Shown: positions 44,521-52,260 of the stretch, one piece after another
Layout of the letters: each line of letters opens with the position of its first letter
Position numbering within the stretch: the stretch's first letter is position 1
Assembly (NCBI RefSeq): GCF_014212355.1
Contig: NZ_JACKXD010000001.1
Span: 916,961-980,960, forward strand
Reading direction: 5' to 3'
Source: Halobellus ruber
GTDB taxonomy: Archaea; Halobacteriota; Halobacteria; Halobacteriales; Haloferacaceae
Length of the DNA stretch: 64,000 nt
Notes under the pieces: model-generated
What the model was told of the DNA's origin: nothing
Database searches by the model: none
What the model saw: the letters and a program-made list of their open reading frames with translations, nothing else
Made by a program: the position numbers and the translations under genes

Positions 44521-45138
44521 ACCCGCGTTGAAGCAGGTGGCGGAGATAAATCGAACTACCGTAGTGAGATCTGCCCGGGCCCAGTACGCCCGGCCGGTCA
44601 CTCGGGCGCCGAGCATTCGGGGGCAAGGATCCCGCTATCCGCCGGAACGGGGCGCTGCGGGGGCGCCGGAAAAACAGGAAAAAATCCCTGCATCCGGCGA
44701 CGAGACTCCCGCCGGGGTTCCGGCCGCACTCACGACAGACTCCGGAGGTGTCGCTGCCGTCGGTTCGACGCCGCCACGGATGACCGCCCGGCCCGTCGGC
44801 AGCGCTTGGACTCCACCATCCGGACTATCCCCCAGCCCGAAATCGGGTTCGCTCTCCCCGAATTGGAGTCGGCGAGACTCGCTTTGCCCGTCTCGATGCC
44901 TCCCGTTCGCTGTGCTCACGGGGTCGGGGAACGAGCCGATTGACCGTCAGTTGGGAGTCGACTCGAAACCCGATACTGTCGGATATAATTACGTGAAGAC
45001 TTTTTCGACTGTGCCTCAACCGAGGTACACGGGCTGTTTTCCGTATACAGCCTCACTCGTTCGACCCCTCGATACACTCCTGTGACGATCGGCGCTCCGT
45101 CACCCAGTTTGAAGAAGACACCACTGCTTGGCAACTGT
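44521..45138. other. Intergenic region containing the left edge of the tRNA-Tyr island
   Basis: No convincing gene is seen. The GC-rich left part gives way to AT-rich sequence from about 44950. At 44847-44865 lies the tRNA-like repeat described separately. An open frame on the minus strand (44635-44919) has no family features and low-complexity content, so I do not call it. Confidence 0.5.
44847..44865 (-). repeat. Diverged copy of the tRNA-Tyr 3' end (putative att site)
   Basis: These 19 bases match 48458-48476, the 3' end of the tRNA-Tyr gene, at 17 positions, with 12 identical bases in a row (44854-44865). Both copies have the same orientation, 3611 bases apart, and enclose the AT-rich island. 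Integration of archaeal elements into the 3' end of tRNA genes leaves exactly such a partial copy. The mismatches suggest an old event. Confidence 0.55.
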
Positions 45139-47184
45139 ATGTCAGGCGCTGATGGAACCTGTGAGTACGTCCTTGATCCGGACGACCCCGAGACGTGGGG
45201 TGGAGAAGAAGGGGATGAGTGCTACGTTGATGAGGAGTTTCTGAACGAAAACGGCTTGTGGATCTGTCCTCACGGTGCGGAGGAAGGGGAAGATCTATGT
45301 ATATTTCACCTTCCGATAGGGAAAAAAGATGATCAAAGGACCGCCGAAGCGTTCTCAGAGTGCATCACGGGAACTGACTCCGTAGGAAAAATGTCTGAAT
45401 CTCCGGAATTCCTCGGGGCGGAGTTTGGGCACATCAGATTAAATAACATCGGGTCGATTTCGGGATTTCGTCTACAGTGTTCACGGATTCACGATAGTGT
45501 TGAGTTCAGACACGTACGGTTCACCGGTTTCGTTGATCTATCACAAGCAGTTTTTGAAGATGTACTGCTGGTAGAAAATACTGAGTTCGATTATAGCGTG
45601 GACCTCTCTCGAACCACATTGAATGATGGAATGGCGGTTGATGATGCCACATTCCACTCGGATGTGTCATTTTTTCAAGCACATATCGAGGATGAACTCA
45701 ACGTACAGGACACTGAGTTCAAAGACGAATTTCGATCTACTCTGAAATATATCGAGAATGAACTCAGTATACAGGACACCGAATTCAAAGATGAATTCCG
45801 ACTTTCCGTGATAAACGGCGGCGAATCCACCTTTCTAAGAACATCCTTTCAGGAAGCCAGTTTCGGAGGTTTCCACAAGGCCGTCTACTTTCGAAAATGC
45901 GTATTCAACTCCAAAGCAAACTTTAGAGGTGCTTCGTTTCCGGTTGTTCCAAGGGGCGAACCGGAGTTTGAGAACGTAATATTCCGTGCGGAAGCGGATT
46001 TTCGGGATACGACTTTTGGTGCAGACGATGGCCCCGATGGCATCGCAGAACTGAGTTTGAAGAACGTTGTGTTCAACGAACTCGTCAGGTTCTGGGATGC
46101 GGTTTTTCACCACGATGTGAGCCTGTACTCCGTCAAGGCTGAACACCAGATGGGATTTCGTGACGCGGTTTTTGAAGGGTCCGTCCGGACGGCAGATGTC
46201 CGCTGTCAGGAGGCGTTCTTCAATGATGTTTCATTTAATGGACAAGTATGTTTTTCCGGCCTCACAATTACTGATTCGGGGACGTTCGTGGATGCCAACT
46301 TTGCTGTGCCTCCAAATTTTGTCTCAGCCACACTCCGCAACTGTGACTTCTCGAACCAGAACCTGAAGAATGCAGATTTCGAGCGGACGGATCTCAGCGA
46401 GGCAAAACTTACGAACGCGGATCTGCGGTACGCGAACTGCGAGAGCGCCCTCTTCAGCCGTGCGTCCCTATTTCGTGCAGACCTACGTGGAGCAAAGCTG
46501 TCAGGGGCGGTTCTCGGAGACGTCCGAATCGATGAAGAGACGAAATTCCTCGGTCACCCTTCTGACGACAGGGATACCTCGCCCCACACCTTCACAGCAA
46601 TTCGTTCACGACTGACCTGTGTCTACGACCCAGGCTACGAGGAACGCAACGAACACGCAGACGTGGACAAGGCAAAAAGCGTCTACCGAGCCTTGGAAGA
46701 ACTCGGCGGCAAGCACGCCCGCCCTCGGCTCCAGGCACGCTCGTTCGTCCGACGCCAAGACCTCCAGAAGCAGGACTACCGGGACGATGCGACAGCGGAC
46801 GATGCGGCCCTCGAAGAACGACTCATAGCGGGCGCTCGGTGGAGTCGAGCAAAGGTGGCACGAGCGACCCTCCTCTACGGTGAAAGTCCGTGGCGCGTCA
46901 TCGCGTGGAGTTTCGGTATCATCTTCTCGTTCGCGCTCCTGTATCCGCTCGGTGGATGGATGAAGCCGACAGACGGTGATCCAATCACCTACGCACAGAT
47001 TGCGTCGAATCCTGTCGAGATTCTCAACGCGGTCTACTACTCGACGTTGACCTACACCGCTCTCGGTTTCGGTGACTTCCAGCCGGTCGGCCTCGGACGA
47101 CTGTTGACGACGCTTGAGACGGGCCTTGGAGCAGTGATGCTTGCCCTGCTCGTATTCATCCTCGGTCGAAGGGCGGCGAGATAA
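45139..47184 (+). CDS. Pentapeptide-repeat protein with C-terminal two-helix potassium channel
   Basis: The 681-residue product has three parts. Residues 8-57 hold a zinc-finger-like set (Cys8, Cys28, CPH at 43-45, CIFH at 54-57). Residues about 85-490 form pentapeptide repeats, loose at first (FRHVRFTGFVDLSQAVF) and canonical later (NADFERTDLSEAKLTNADLRYA). The C-terminus has helix 1 (about 585-605), a pore loop with the filter-like TALGFGD (640-646, compare TVGYGD) and helix 2 (about 655-678). It would sit in the membrane with the repeat domain in the cytoplasm. The ATG at 45139 is preferred; an in-frame GTG at 45082 is possible. The first half is AT-rich and has a 66-bp internal duplication. 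Function unknown; gating of ion flux by the repeat domain is an inference. Confidence 0.8.
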   Translation: MSGADGTCEYVLDPDDPETWGGEEGDECYVDEEFLNENGLWICPHGAEEGEDLCIFHLPIGKKDDQRTAEAFSECITGTDSVGKMSESPEFLGAEFGHIRLNNIGSISGFRLQCSRIHDSVEFRHVRFTGFVDLSQAVFEDVLLVENTEFDYSVDLSRTTLNDGMAVDDATFHSDVSFFQAHIEDELNVQDTEFKDEFRSTLKYIENELSIQDTEFKDEFRLSVINGGESTFLRTSFQEASFGGFHKAVYFRKCVFNSKANFRGASFPVVPRGEPEFENVIFRAEADFRDTTFGADDGPDGIAELSLKNVVFNELVRFWDAVFHHDVSLYSVKAEHQMGFRDAVFEGSVRTADVRCQEAFFNDVSFNGQVCFSGLTITDSGTFVDANFAVPPNFVSATLRNCDFSNQNLKNADFERTDLSEAKLTNADLRYANCESALFSRASLFRADLRGAKLSGAVLGDVRIDEETKFLGHPSDDRDTSPHTFTAIRSRLTCVYDPGYEERNEHADVDKAKSVYRALEELGGKHARPRLQARSFVRRQDLQKQDYRDDATADDAALEERLIAGARWSRAKVARATLLYGESPWRVIAWSFGIIFSFALLYPLGGWMKPTDGDPITYAQIASNPVEILNAVYYSTLTYTALGFGDFQPVGLGRLLTTLETGLGAVMLALLVFILGRRAAR

Positions 47185-47236
47185 CACGGGTGGGGTGACC
47201 CAAACCACTACCTTTCGAGGGTACGAAAGCCAAGCT

Positions 47237-48060
47237 ATGGAGTTCGAGGTAGTGCAGGGTGACATCACATCAAAGGAAGATGCACTGGTGACAGATGCAA
47301 CCACTACCTCAAACCGGGCAGAGGTGGTCCGAGAGCGCTGAAGTACGCCGCAGGAGTGGCAGAGATACAGGAGGAGTGTAACGAGAAAGGCCCTATCGGT
47401 CCGGGTGAAGCGGTTGAGACGGATGCGTATCAGCTTGATGCAGAGCATGTCATCCACGCCGCTATCCGAGAGCCGACCGGTGACGTGAGCGAGTCCGCAA
47501 TTCGGGATGCGACGACCAACACTCTCAAGATAGCAGACGCCTGTGGCTGTGAATCAATAGCCTTCCCAGTGCTCGGAAAGGCACCAAGTTCGGTGGATAG
47601 TCCGACGCTTGAACAAAGAGCCTCCTGTATGTTGGAGAAAATTCTGGAATTCGAATCAATAAATCTGACCACGGTGGTCGTTGTGAGCGATAGAGATGGA
47701 GTGCTTGATGAAGATGCATACCACACTGACCCGGTATGGGACGCGGCCAGTGAGGTGCGTGAAGAGTACGACGGACCTGATGCGATGAATGACTACTGGG
47801 AGGGCAAAGAGTGGGAAGACCTGATGTGGAAAGATTCAGTTCTCCAGTTTGGGTTACCTGTCGTAATCCGTTCAGACGAGGCCGTTACCACTACAACCGA
47901 GGTACTTCTTGCGGATGGGGTAATGCGAATTGACGACGAAATCACCGTACAGGTGGGAGACACCGTTGAGTACAAAGGTGATGAACGGACCTATCGAATC
48001 AAGGAAGAACTTCCCCGACCCGGCTCAGGATACACGGCATACGGAGTATCTCCAGAGTAG
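47237..48060 (+). pseudogene. Frameshifted macro-domain protein gene
   Basis: The first frame starts MEFEVVQGDITSKEDALV, the classic start of a macro (ADP-ribose-binding) domain, but ends at a stop at 47339-47341. In another frame the macro sequence goes on from about 47310 (LKPGRGGPRALKYAAGVA, then GPIGPGEAVETDAYQLDAEH and CESIAFPVLGKAP) to 48060. A frameshift lies near 47290-47315. The second half (about 47720-48060) adds an acidic beta-rich segment that I do not recognise. Macro domains bind or remove ADP-ribose. A sequencing error cannot be excluded, but the neighbouring frame at 48125 is also broken. Confidence 0.65.
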
Positions 48061-48458
48061 GATATCGTTGTGACCACAACCCATCTGTGCTATTCCGCTA
48101 TCTTCTACCCCTCCATACAATCCTATGACAATCGGGCAGATTCCGAGATGTCCATACTGTCACGAAATCGCATATGCCTGATGGCATATCTGACCAATCT
48201 CCTCAGTCGGGGTGGCCTCCATCTGTGGCATCGAATTCAACGCGCCATATAAAAACACGCCTTTCAAGACTTGTACGCCCGACTGACAGCAGTACGCGAC
48301 TTCCGGCCGAAAGAGTCTAAATCCCCCAACATATTCCGCTGTACGCGAACGCACGACGGCGGTCACCCGAGTTTGGTGACCTGTTCAACCCAAACACGTC
48401 GAGATGAAATCGCACGATGGCGCGGCTCCTCTCGGCTCCGAATCGACTCGAAAGAAAG
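48061..48458. other. AT-rich spacer with remnant of a small zinc-finger gene
   Basis: An ATG at 48125 opens MTIGQIPRCPYCHEIAYA and stops at 48179-48181; the same frame continues past a second stop with SSVGVASICGIEF. This looks like a haloarchaeal small zinc-finger protein gene that has decayed. No other gene is visible before the tRNA. Confidence 0.45.
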
Positions 48459-48532
48459 TCCGCCCTCCCCGAATTGAACGGGGGACAAGTCGATCTACAG
48501 TCGACTGCTCTACCAGGCTGAGCTAAGGGCGG
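48459..48532 (-). tRNA. tRNA-Tyr (anticodon GUA)
   Basis: The 74-nt gene folds into a complete cloverleaf: acceptor CCGCCCT/AGGGCGG with C1-G72 and discriminator A as in archaeal tRNA-Tyr, a 4-bp D stem, an anticodon stem GTCGA/TCGAC with loop CTGTAGA (anticodon GTA), a 5-base variable loop and T stem CCCCG/CGGGG. There is no intron and no encoded CCA. A TATA-like CCTTAATAACG lies about 24-35 bases upstream (plus-strand 48556-48567). Its 3' end borders the AT-rich island. Confidence 0.95.
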
Positions 48533-48608
48533 GCATCTGAATGTTCCCGCGGTAACGTTATTAAGGGTTACTCATTGCTCCCGTCCGAACTGGGCGACGC
48601 CGGACGGC

Positions 48609-50606
48609 TCACTCGCCCGACGCCCCGTCGTCGACGTTCGACTCGATCACGCGGATGCCCTTCTCGGCGAGGTGACGCATCTGCCGCTGTGCGAACTCCT
48701 CCTCGGAGGTTCCCCGCGTCGCCAGCACGTACACGCGGGAACCGCCGGCGGGTCGCATCGTCCGGCCGGCGCGCTGGGCGCCCTGGCGACGCGACCCGCC
48801 GAGCCCGGAGGCGACGATCGCGACCCCCGCGTTGGGGAGGTCGATCCCCTCGTCGCCGACGCGGGAGACCACGATCGTGTCGAGGTCGCCCTCACGGAAC
48901 GAGTCGAACACGCGATCGCGGCGGTGGTGGGGCATCTCCCCGCTGACGAACGGGGCTTCGAGCGCGTCGGCCAGTTTCTCGCCTTGATCAAGCCAGTCGA
49001 CGAACACGAGCGCGCTCGCGTCGGGGTGAGCGTCGAGCAGCCGCCGGGTCTCTTCGATCTTCGCCGGGTTCTCCGCGGCGACGCGGTGGCGGTCCCGACC
49101 CTCCGCGTTCGCCCACTCGTTCCGTGCAATCTCGTCGTCCCACGGGAGATAGCGGATCCGAACCTCCGGCTCCTGAACGTACCCCGCCTCGAACAGCCGC
49201 GACCAGTCGGTGCCGATCGGCGGCCCGATGAGGGTGAAGATCTCGGCTTCGCGGTCGTCCTCCCGGACGGGCGTCGCCGACAACCCCAGCCGGTGTTTGG
49301 TCTGGAGGTCCGCGCTCCGGCGGTAGATCTCCGCGGGGATGTGGTGGACCTCGTCGTAGATCACCAGCCCCCATCCACGGGAGTCGAACAGCGCCCGGTG
49401 GCGGTCCATCCCCGCAGTCCGGTAGGTGGCGATCGTGACCGGCTTGATCTCCTTTTCGCCGCCGTGGTACTCGCCGATCTGGCCCGCATCGAGGGTGGTG
49501 TGTTCCAGCAGTTCCGCCCGCCACTGGCCCGCGAGTTCGCGGGAGGGAACCAAGGTCAGCGTCTCGCCGCCGATCGCCGCGAGGATCCCGATCGCGGTCA
49601 CGGTCTTCCCCGACCCCGACGGCCCGACGAGCACGCCCGACCGCTGCTCTTCGAACCGGTCGATCCAGTCTTCCTGATAGTCCCGCAGGTGGGTCGTCAG
49701 ATCGACGTCGACCGGATCACCCGCGTCGAGGTCGCGGTCGTCGACGACCGGGTAGCCCGCCTCATAGAGGGTGCGTTTGATCGCCGCTTCCGCGCCCTCG
49801 CGGACCCAGCTCTCGGTCTCGGAGATCGGCGCGACGAGCTCGTCCTCGTCGAGGTTCTGCCGGGCGACGTTGCCCATCAGGCTCTCGGAGGCCGCCTCCA
49901 ACACCACGTACCCGTCGTCGTGCGTGACCAGCCGGAAGCGGTTCGCGCGCCCCCATTGGGACCGCACCCACTCCTCGAGGCTCGGGGACCGTCGGGGGAG
50001 GACGGACCGCATCACCGACAGCAACTCCTCTACGTCGTCGAAGGGCGCTTGCCAGACGTCCTCCGGCCGGATCTCGTATTTGTATCCGCGGGACGTGGTT
50101 TCCCCGTCGGCCACCGACCGCTCTCGATCCCCAGTCGAGTCGACCAGGTGAGCGAACTGCGAGAGCTGTGCCCGGGTGTACTGTCGCGGCTGGTCGACGA
50201 CGAGCTCGCGGCGGTCGGGGAAGACGACGATCCGTTCGCGCGCTGCCAGTTCCCGCCACTCCGTGGGGAAGTACACTACCGGATCGGTCTCGACGCTGAC
50301 CCGGTCGACCGTGCCGTCGTCGACGAGATCGTCGAGGGCCGCCGCGGCCGATGCCTGTGTCGTCCCGAGCCTCCGGGCGACCTCCGAAGCGGTCACCACC
50401 GGACGACCCTCGGCCTCGACGGCGTCGTAGAACCGGTCCAGTTCCAGGTCGTCGATCGGGACGACGGTGTCGGCGGCTCCGTCGGGGTCGTCGGCCGCGT
50501 CGCTATCGGCTCCGTCGGGGTCGTCGGCCGCGTCGCTATCACCCGCTGTGGCGTCCGCGTCGGCCTCGACGCCCGTTCCGACCGGCTCGGAGCCCTCGTC
50601 TGTCAT
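48609..50606 (-). CDS. XPB/Rad25-like superfamily 2 helicase
   Basis: The 665-residue protein has a helix-turn-helix-like N-terminal segment (about 60-110), a domain typical of haloarchaeal XPB homologues, then the helicase core with Walker A GPSGSGKT (Lys334), DEVH (about 417-420), LGLSATPVREDDR, and RVGDEGIDLPNAGVAIVAS...QRAGRTMRP in the second lobe. XPB opens DNA in repair and transcription. The ATG at 50606 is the first in front of an acidic linker; upstream the frame is open only as a GC-rich shadow. The linker contains an 11-residue duplication coded by a 33-bp tandem repeat (50475-50507 and 50508-50540). It is divergent from tbp. Confidence 0.9.
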   Translation of the reverse strand: MTDEGSEPVGTGVEADADATAGDSDAADDPDGADSDAADDPDGAADTVVPIDDLELDRFYDAVEAEGRPVVTASEVARRLGTTQASAAAALDDLVDDGTVDRVSVETDPVVYFPTEWRELAARERIVVFPDRRELVVDQPRQYTRAQLSQFAHLVDSTGDRERSVADGETTSRGYKYEIRPEDVWQAPFDDVEELLSVMRSVLPRRSPSLEEWVRSQWGRANRFRLVTHDDGYVVLEAASESLMGNVARQNLDEDELVAPISETESWVREGAEAAIKRTLYEAGYPVVDDRDLDAGDPVDVDLTTHLRDYQEDWIDRFEEQRSGVLVGPSGSGKTVTAIGILAAIGGETLTLVPSRELAGQWRAELLEHTTLDAGQIGEYHGGEKEIKPVTIATYRTAGMDRHRALFDSRGWGLVIYDEVHHIPAEIYRRSADLQTKHRLGLSATPVREDDREAEIFTLIGPPIGTDWSRLFEAGYVQEPEVRIRYLPWDDEIARNEWANAEGRDRHRVAAENPAKIEETRRLLDAHPDASALVFVDWLDQGEKLADALEAPFVSGEMPHHRRDRVFDSFREGDLDTIVVSRVGDEGIDLPNAGVAIVASGLGGSRRQGAQRAGRTMRPAGGSRVYVLATRGTSEEEFAQRQMRHLAEKGIRVIESNVDDGASGE
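50475..50540. repeat. Tandem 33-bp repeat inside the XPB-like gene
   Basis: Two perfect 33-base copies stand head to tail and encode the acidic peptide DSDAADDPDGA twice. The unit keeps the reading frame, so copy number could vary by slippage without harming the gene. Confidence 0.85.
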
Positions 50607-50706
50607 CGTTCGCCCGGAGGGTGGCGACCGGGAAACGGCTTGCGACTGTCGCCGTGACCACCCGGCGACCCCCGTTTTACTACGGGTTCCCCTACCCGTC
50701 CGACTC

Positions 50707-50730
50707 TTTATAAGGGGGGCTTTTATAAGG
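50707..50730 (+). promoter_or_regulatory. Tandem TATA elements upstream of the TBP gene
   Basis: The 9-mer TTTATAAGG occurs at 50707-50715 and again at 50722-50730, 15 bases apart. The second lies 27-35 bases before the ATG at 50757, the usual spacing for a leaderless haloarchaeal transcript. The first may serve a second start site or bind TBP as an autoregulatory site. Confidence 0.7.
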
Positions 50731-50756
50731 AAGGCAGGAAATAACAACAACAGAGC

Positions 50757-51317
50757 ATGAGCACGCCGGCAGACTCGATCGAAATTCAGAACGTCGTCGC
50801 ATCGACCGGGATCGGCCAGGAACTCGACCTCGAAGCCCTCGCCGAGGACCTCCCCGGCGCGGACTTCAACCCCGACAACTTCCCGGGGTTGGTCTACCGG
50901 ACGCAGGAACCGAAAGCCGCGGCGCTCATCTTCCGGTCCGGCAAGATCGTGTGTACCGGCGCCAAGAGCATCGACGACGTCCACGAGGCACTCGGGATCA
51001 TCTTCGAGAAGCTCCGCGGCCTCTCGATCCCCGTCGACGAGGACCCCGAAATCACGGTCCAGAACATCGTCTCCAGCGCCGACCTCGGCCACAACCTCAA
51101 CCTGAACGCCCTCGCGATCGGCTTGGGTCTCGAAGACGTCGAGTACGAGCCCGAGCAGTTCCCGGGCTTGGTCTACCGGATGGACGAACCCGAGGTCGTC
51201 ATTCTGCTTTTCGGGTCGGGGAAGATCGTCATCACCGGGGGCAAGCGGACGGACGACGCCGAGACCGCAGTCGGGGAGATCGTAAAGCGGATCGACGACC
51301 TCGGCCTGCTGGGGTGA
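50757..51317 (+). CDS. tbp: TATA-box-binding protein
   Basis: The 186-residue protein is a complete TBP: two direct repeats (IEIQNVVASTGIGQELDLEALA and ITVQNIVSSADLGHNLNLNALA), each with NFPGLVYR or QFPGLVYR and IFRSGKIVCTGAK or LFGSGKIVITGGK. It recruits RNA polymerase with TFB at promoters. It is divergent from the XPB-like helicase and is followed by an HTH regulator, an arrangement that I recall from other haloarchaea. Confidence 0.97.
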   Translation: MSTPADSIEIQNVVASTGIGQELDLEALAEDLPGADFNPDNFPGLVYRTQEPKAAALIFRSGKIVCTGAKSIDDVHEALGIIFEKLRGLSIPVDEDPEITVQNIVSSADLGHNLNLNALAIGLGLEDVEYEPEQFPGLVYRMDEPEVVILLFGSGKIVITGGKRTDDAETAVGEIVKRIDDLGLLG

Positions 51318-51383
51318 GTCCGGTGACAAGCCGGTGGCGTCCCGGGCGCCGACAGTACTGCCGTTGCACTCCATACCATACAG

Positions 51384-52160
51384 ATGAGCGCGCGTGAGGA
51401 CATCGCGTTTCTCGTCGGTTCCGACGTCCGTATCGACCTCCTGCGGACGCTCCACTCGGCGCCTGCGGGGCCGAGCGAACTGGCCGAGCGCTGTTCGTGC
51501 GCACGCGAGACGGCCCAGCGGACCGTCACGGGGTTCGCCGATCGCGGCTGGGCCGAGAAGGTACCCGGCACCGACAGCTACCGGCTCACCCACGCCGGCG
51601 AAATCGTTGTCGACAGCTACGAGGAGTTCGAGGCGTGTCTGGACGTCGCCGCACGGTTCCGACACCTGCTTGCCACCCTCGATGGGCCGGTCGAGGGCCT
51701 GGACTGCGAGACCCTCGCCGCGGCGACCCGGACGCGTGCGACCCCGGAGAACCCCCACTCCTCGATCAACCGGCTGCTGGAGCTGATGGACCGCGAGGAG
51801 ATCGACACCCTCAGGGGAGTGACACCGATCGTGAGCCGGGTTTTTAACCGGGCCGCGGCCGACGTGATCGGCCCGCGGAGCGACGTCGACCTCGTCGTCG
51901 ACGGGGAGGTGTTGGAGACGTCCGCCGCGGAGTATCCCGACGCACTGGAGCGTGCCGAGCAGCTCCCGGGATTCACGCTGTATGTCTCCCCGACCCCGCT
52001 GGAGTTCGGGCTGGTGATCGTCGACGGCCACGCGTTCCTCGGCGCGTACGACGAGCAGGGGAACCTCGTCGCGAGCGCCGACGCCGACACCGACCCGTTC
52101 GTCTCGTGGGCCCGGCGCACGTTCGACGCGATCCGCGAGCGGTCGTCGACCTGGAACTGA
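51384..52160 (+). CDS. Winged-helix transcriptional regulator
   Basis: The 258-residue protein has an N-terminal winged helix (about 15-75: DVRIDLLRTLHSAPAGPSEL, then RETAQRTVTGFADRGW) and a C-terminal ligand-like domain (about 125-245) of the type found in many haloarchaeal HTH regulators (VSRVFNRAAADVIG, FTLYVSP, EFGLVIVDGHAFLGAYDE). Such proteins probably sense small molecules; the targets are unknown. It lies 66 bases after tbp. Confidence 0.82.
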   Translation: MSAREDIAFLVGSDVRIDLLRTLHSAPAGPSELAERCSCARETAQRTVTGFADRGWAEKVPGTDSYRLTHAGEIVVDSYEEFEACLDVAARFRHLLATLDGPVEGLDCETLAAATRTRATPENPHSSINRLLELMDREEIDTLRGVTPIVSRVFNRAAADVIGPRSDVDLVVDGEVLETSAAEYPDALERAEQLPGFTLYVSPTPLEFGLVIVDGHAFLGAYDEQGNLVASADADTDPFVSWARRTFDAIRERSSTWN

Positions 52161-52220
52161 TCTGGGGGGTTGCGGCCGAGTGTAGCCTCCGCGCCCCACG
52201 CCGCGGTAGAAAGAACTTTA

Positions 52221-52258
52221 CGCTCGGTAGCGTGTGTTCACGGTACACATACCGAGCG
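52221..52258. promoter_or_regulatory. Long inverted repeat just before the Cdc6-like gene
   Basis: CGCTCGGTA at 52221-52229 is the exact reverse complement of TACCGAGCG at 52250-52258, and GTGT/ACAC pairs inside it. The repeat ends two bases before the ATG. It could be an operator for autoregulation or an RNA hairpin masking the start; both are inferences. Confidence 0.55.
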
Positions 52259-52260
52259 CT

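Larger units (their letters stand above)
44866..48457. mobile_element. AT-rich island at tRNA-Tyr, probable remnant of an integrated element
   Basis: The region is bounded by a tRNA-Tyr 3' end and its diverged copy, is clearly richer in A+T than both flanks, and holds a complete pentapeptide-channel gene, a broken macro-domain gene and a broken small zinc-finger frame. No integrase, replication or capsid gene is seen, so it may be a decayed or non-autonomous element. The 11-mer TCGACTCGAAA occurs near both ends (about 44953 and 48433). Confidence 0.55.

Noticed and set aside
44635..44919. 94-residue open frame on the minus strand
   Set aside because: Low-complexity Gly/Ser/Pro content and no motif. 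It also crosses the tRNA-like att copy, so it is probably chance.
48125..48181. Short frame with CPYC start as an intact small zinc-finger gene
   Set aside because: It stops after 18 codons, and the likely continuation holds more stops. I treat it as a remnant.
48609..52199. Very long open frame on the minus strand through tbp and the HTH gene
   Set aside because: Only the part from 50606 down has helicase sequence. The rest is antisense to well-recognised tbp and HTH genes and reflects the high GC content.
52161..52260. Replication origin next to the Cdc6-like gene
   Set aside because: Apart from one inverted repeat there are no repeated origin-recognition boxes and no long AT-rich unwinding region.
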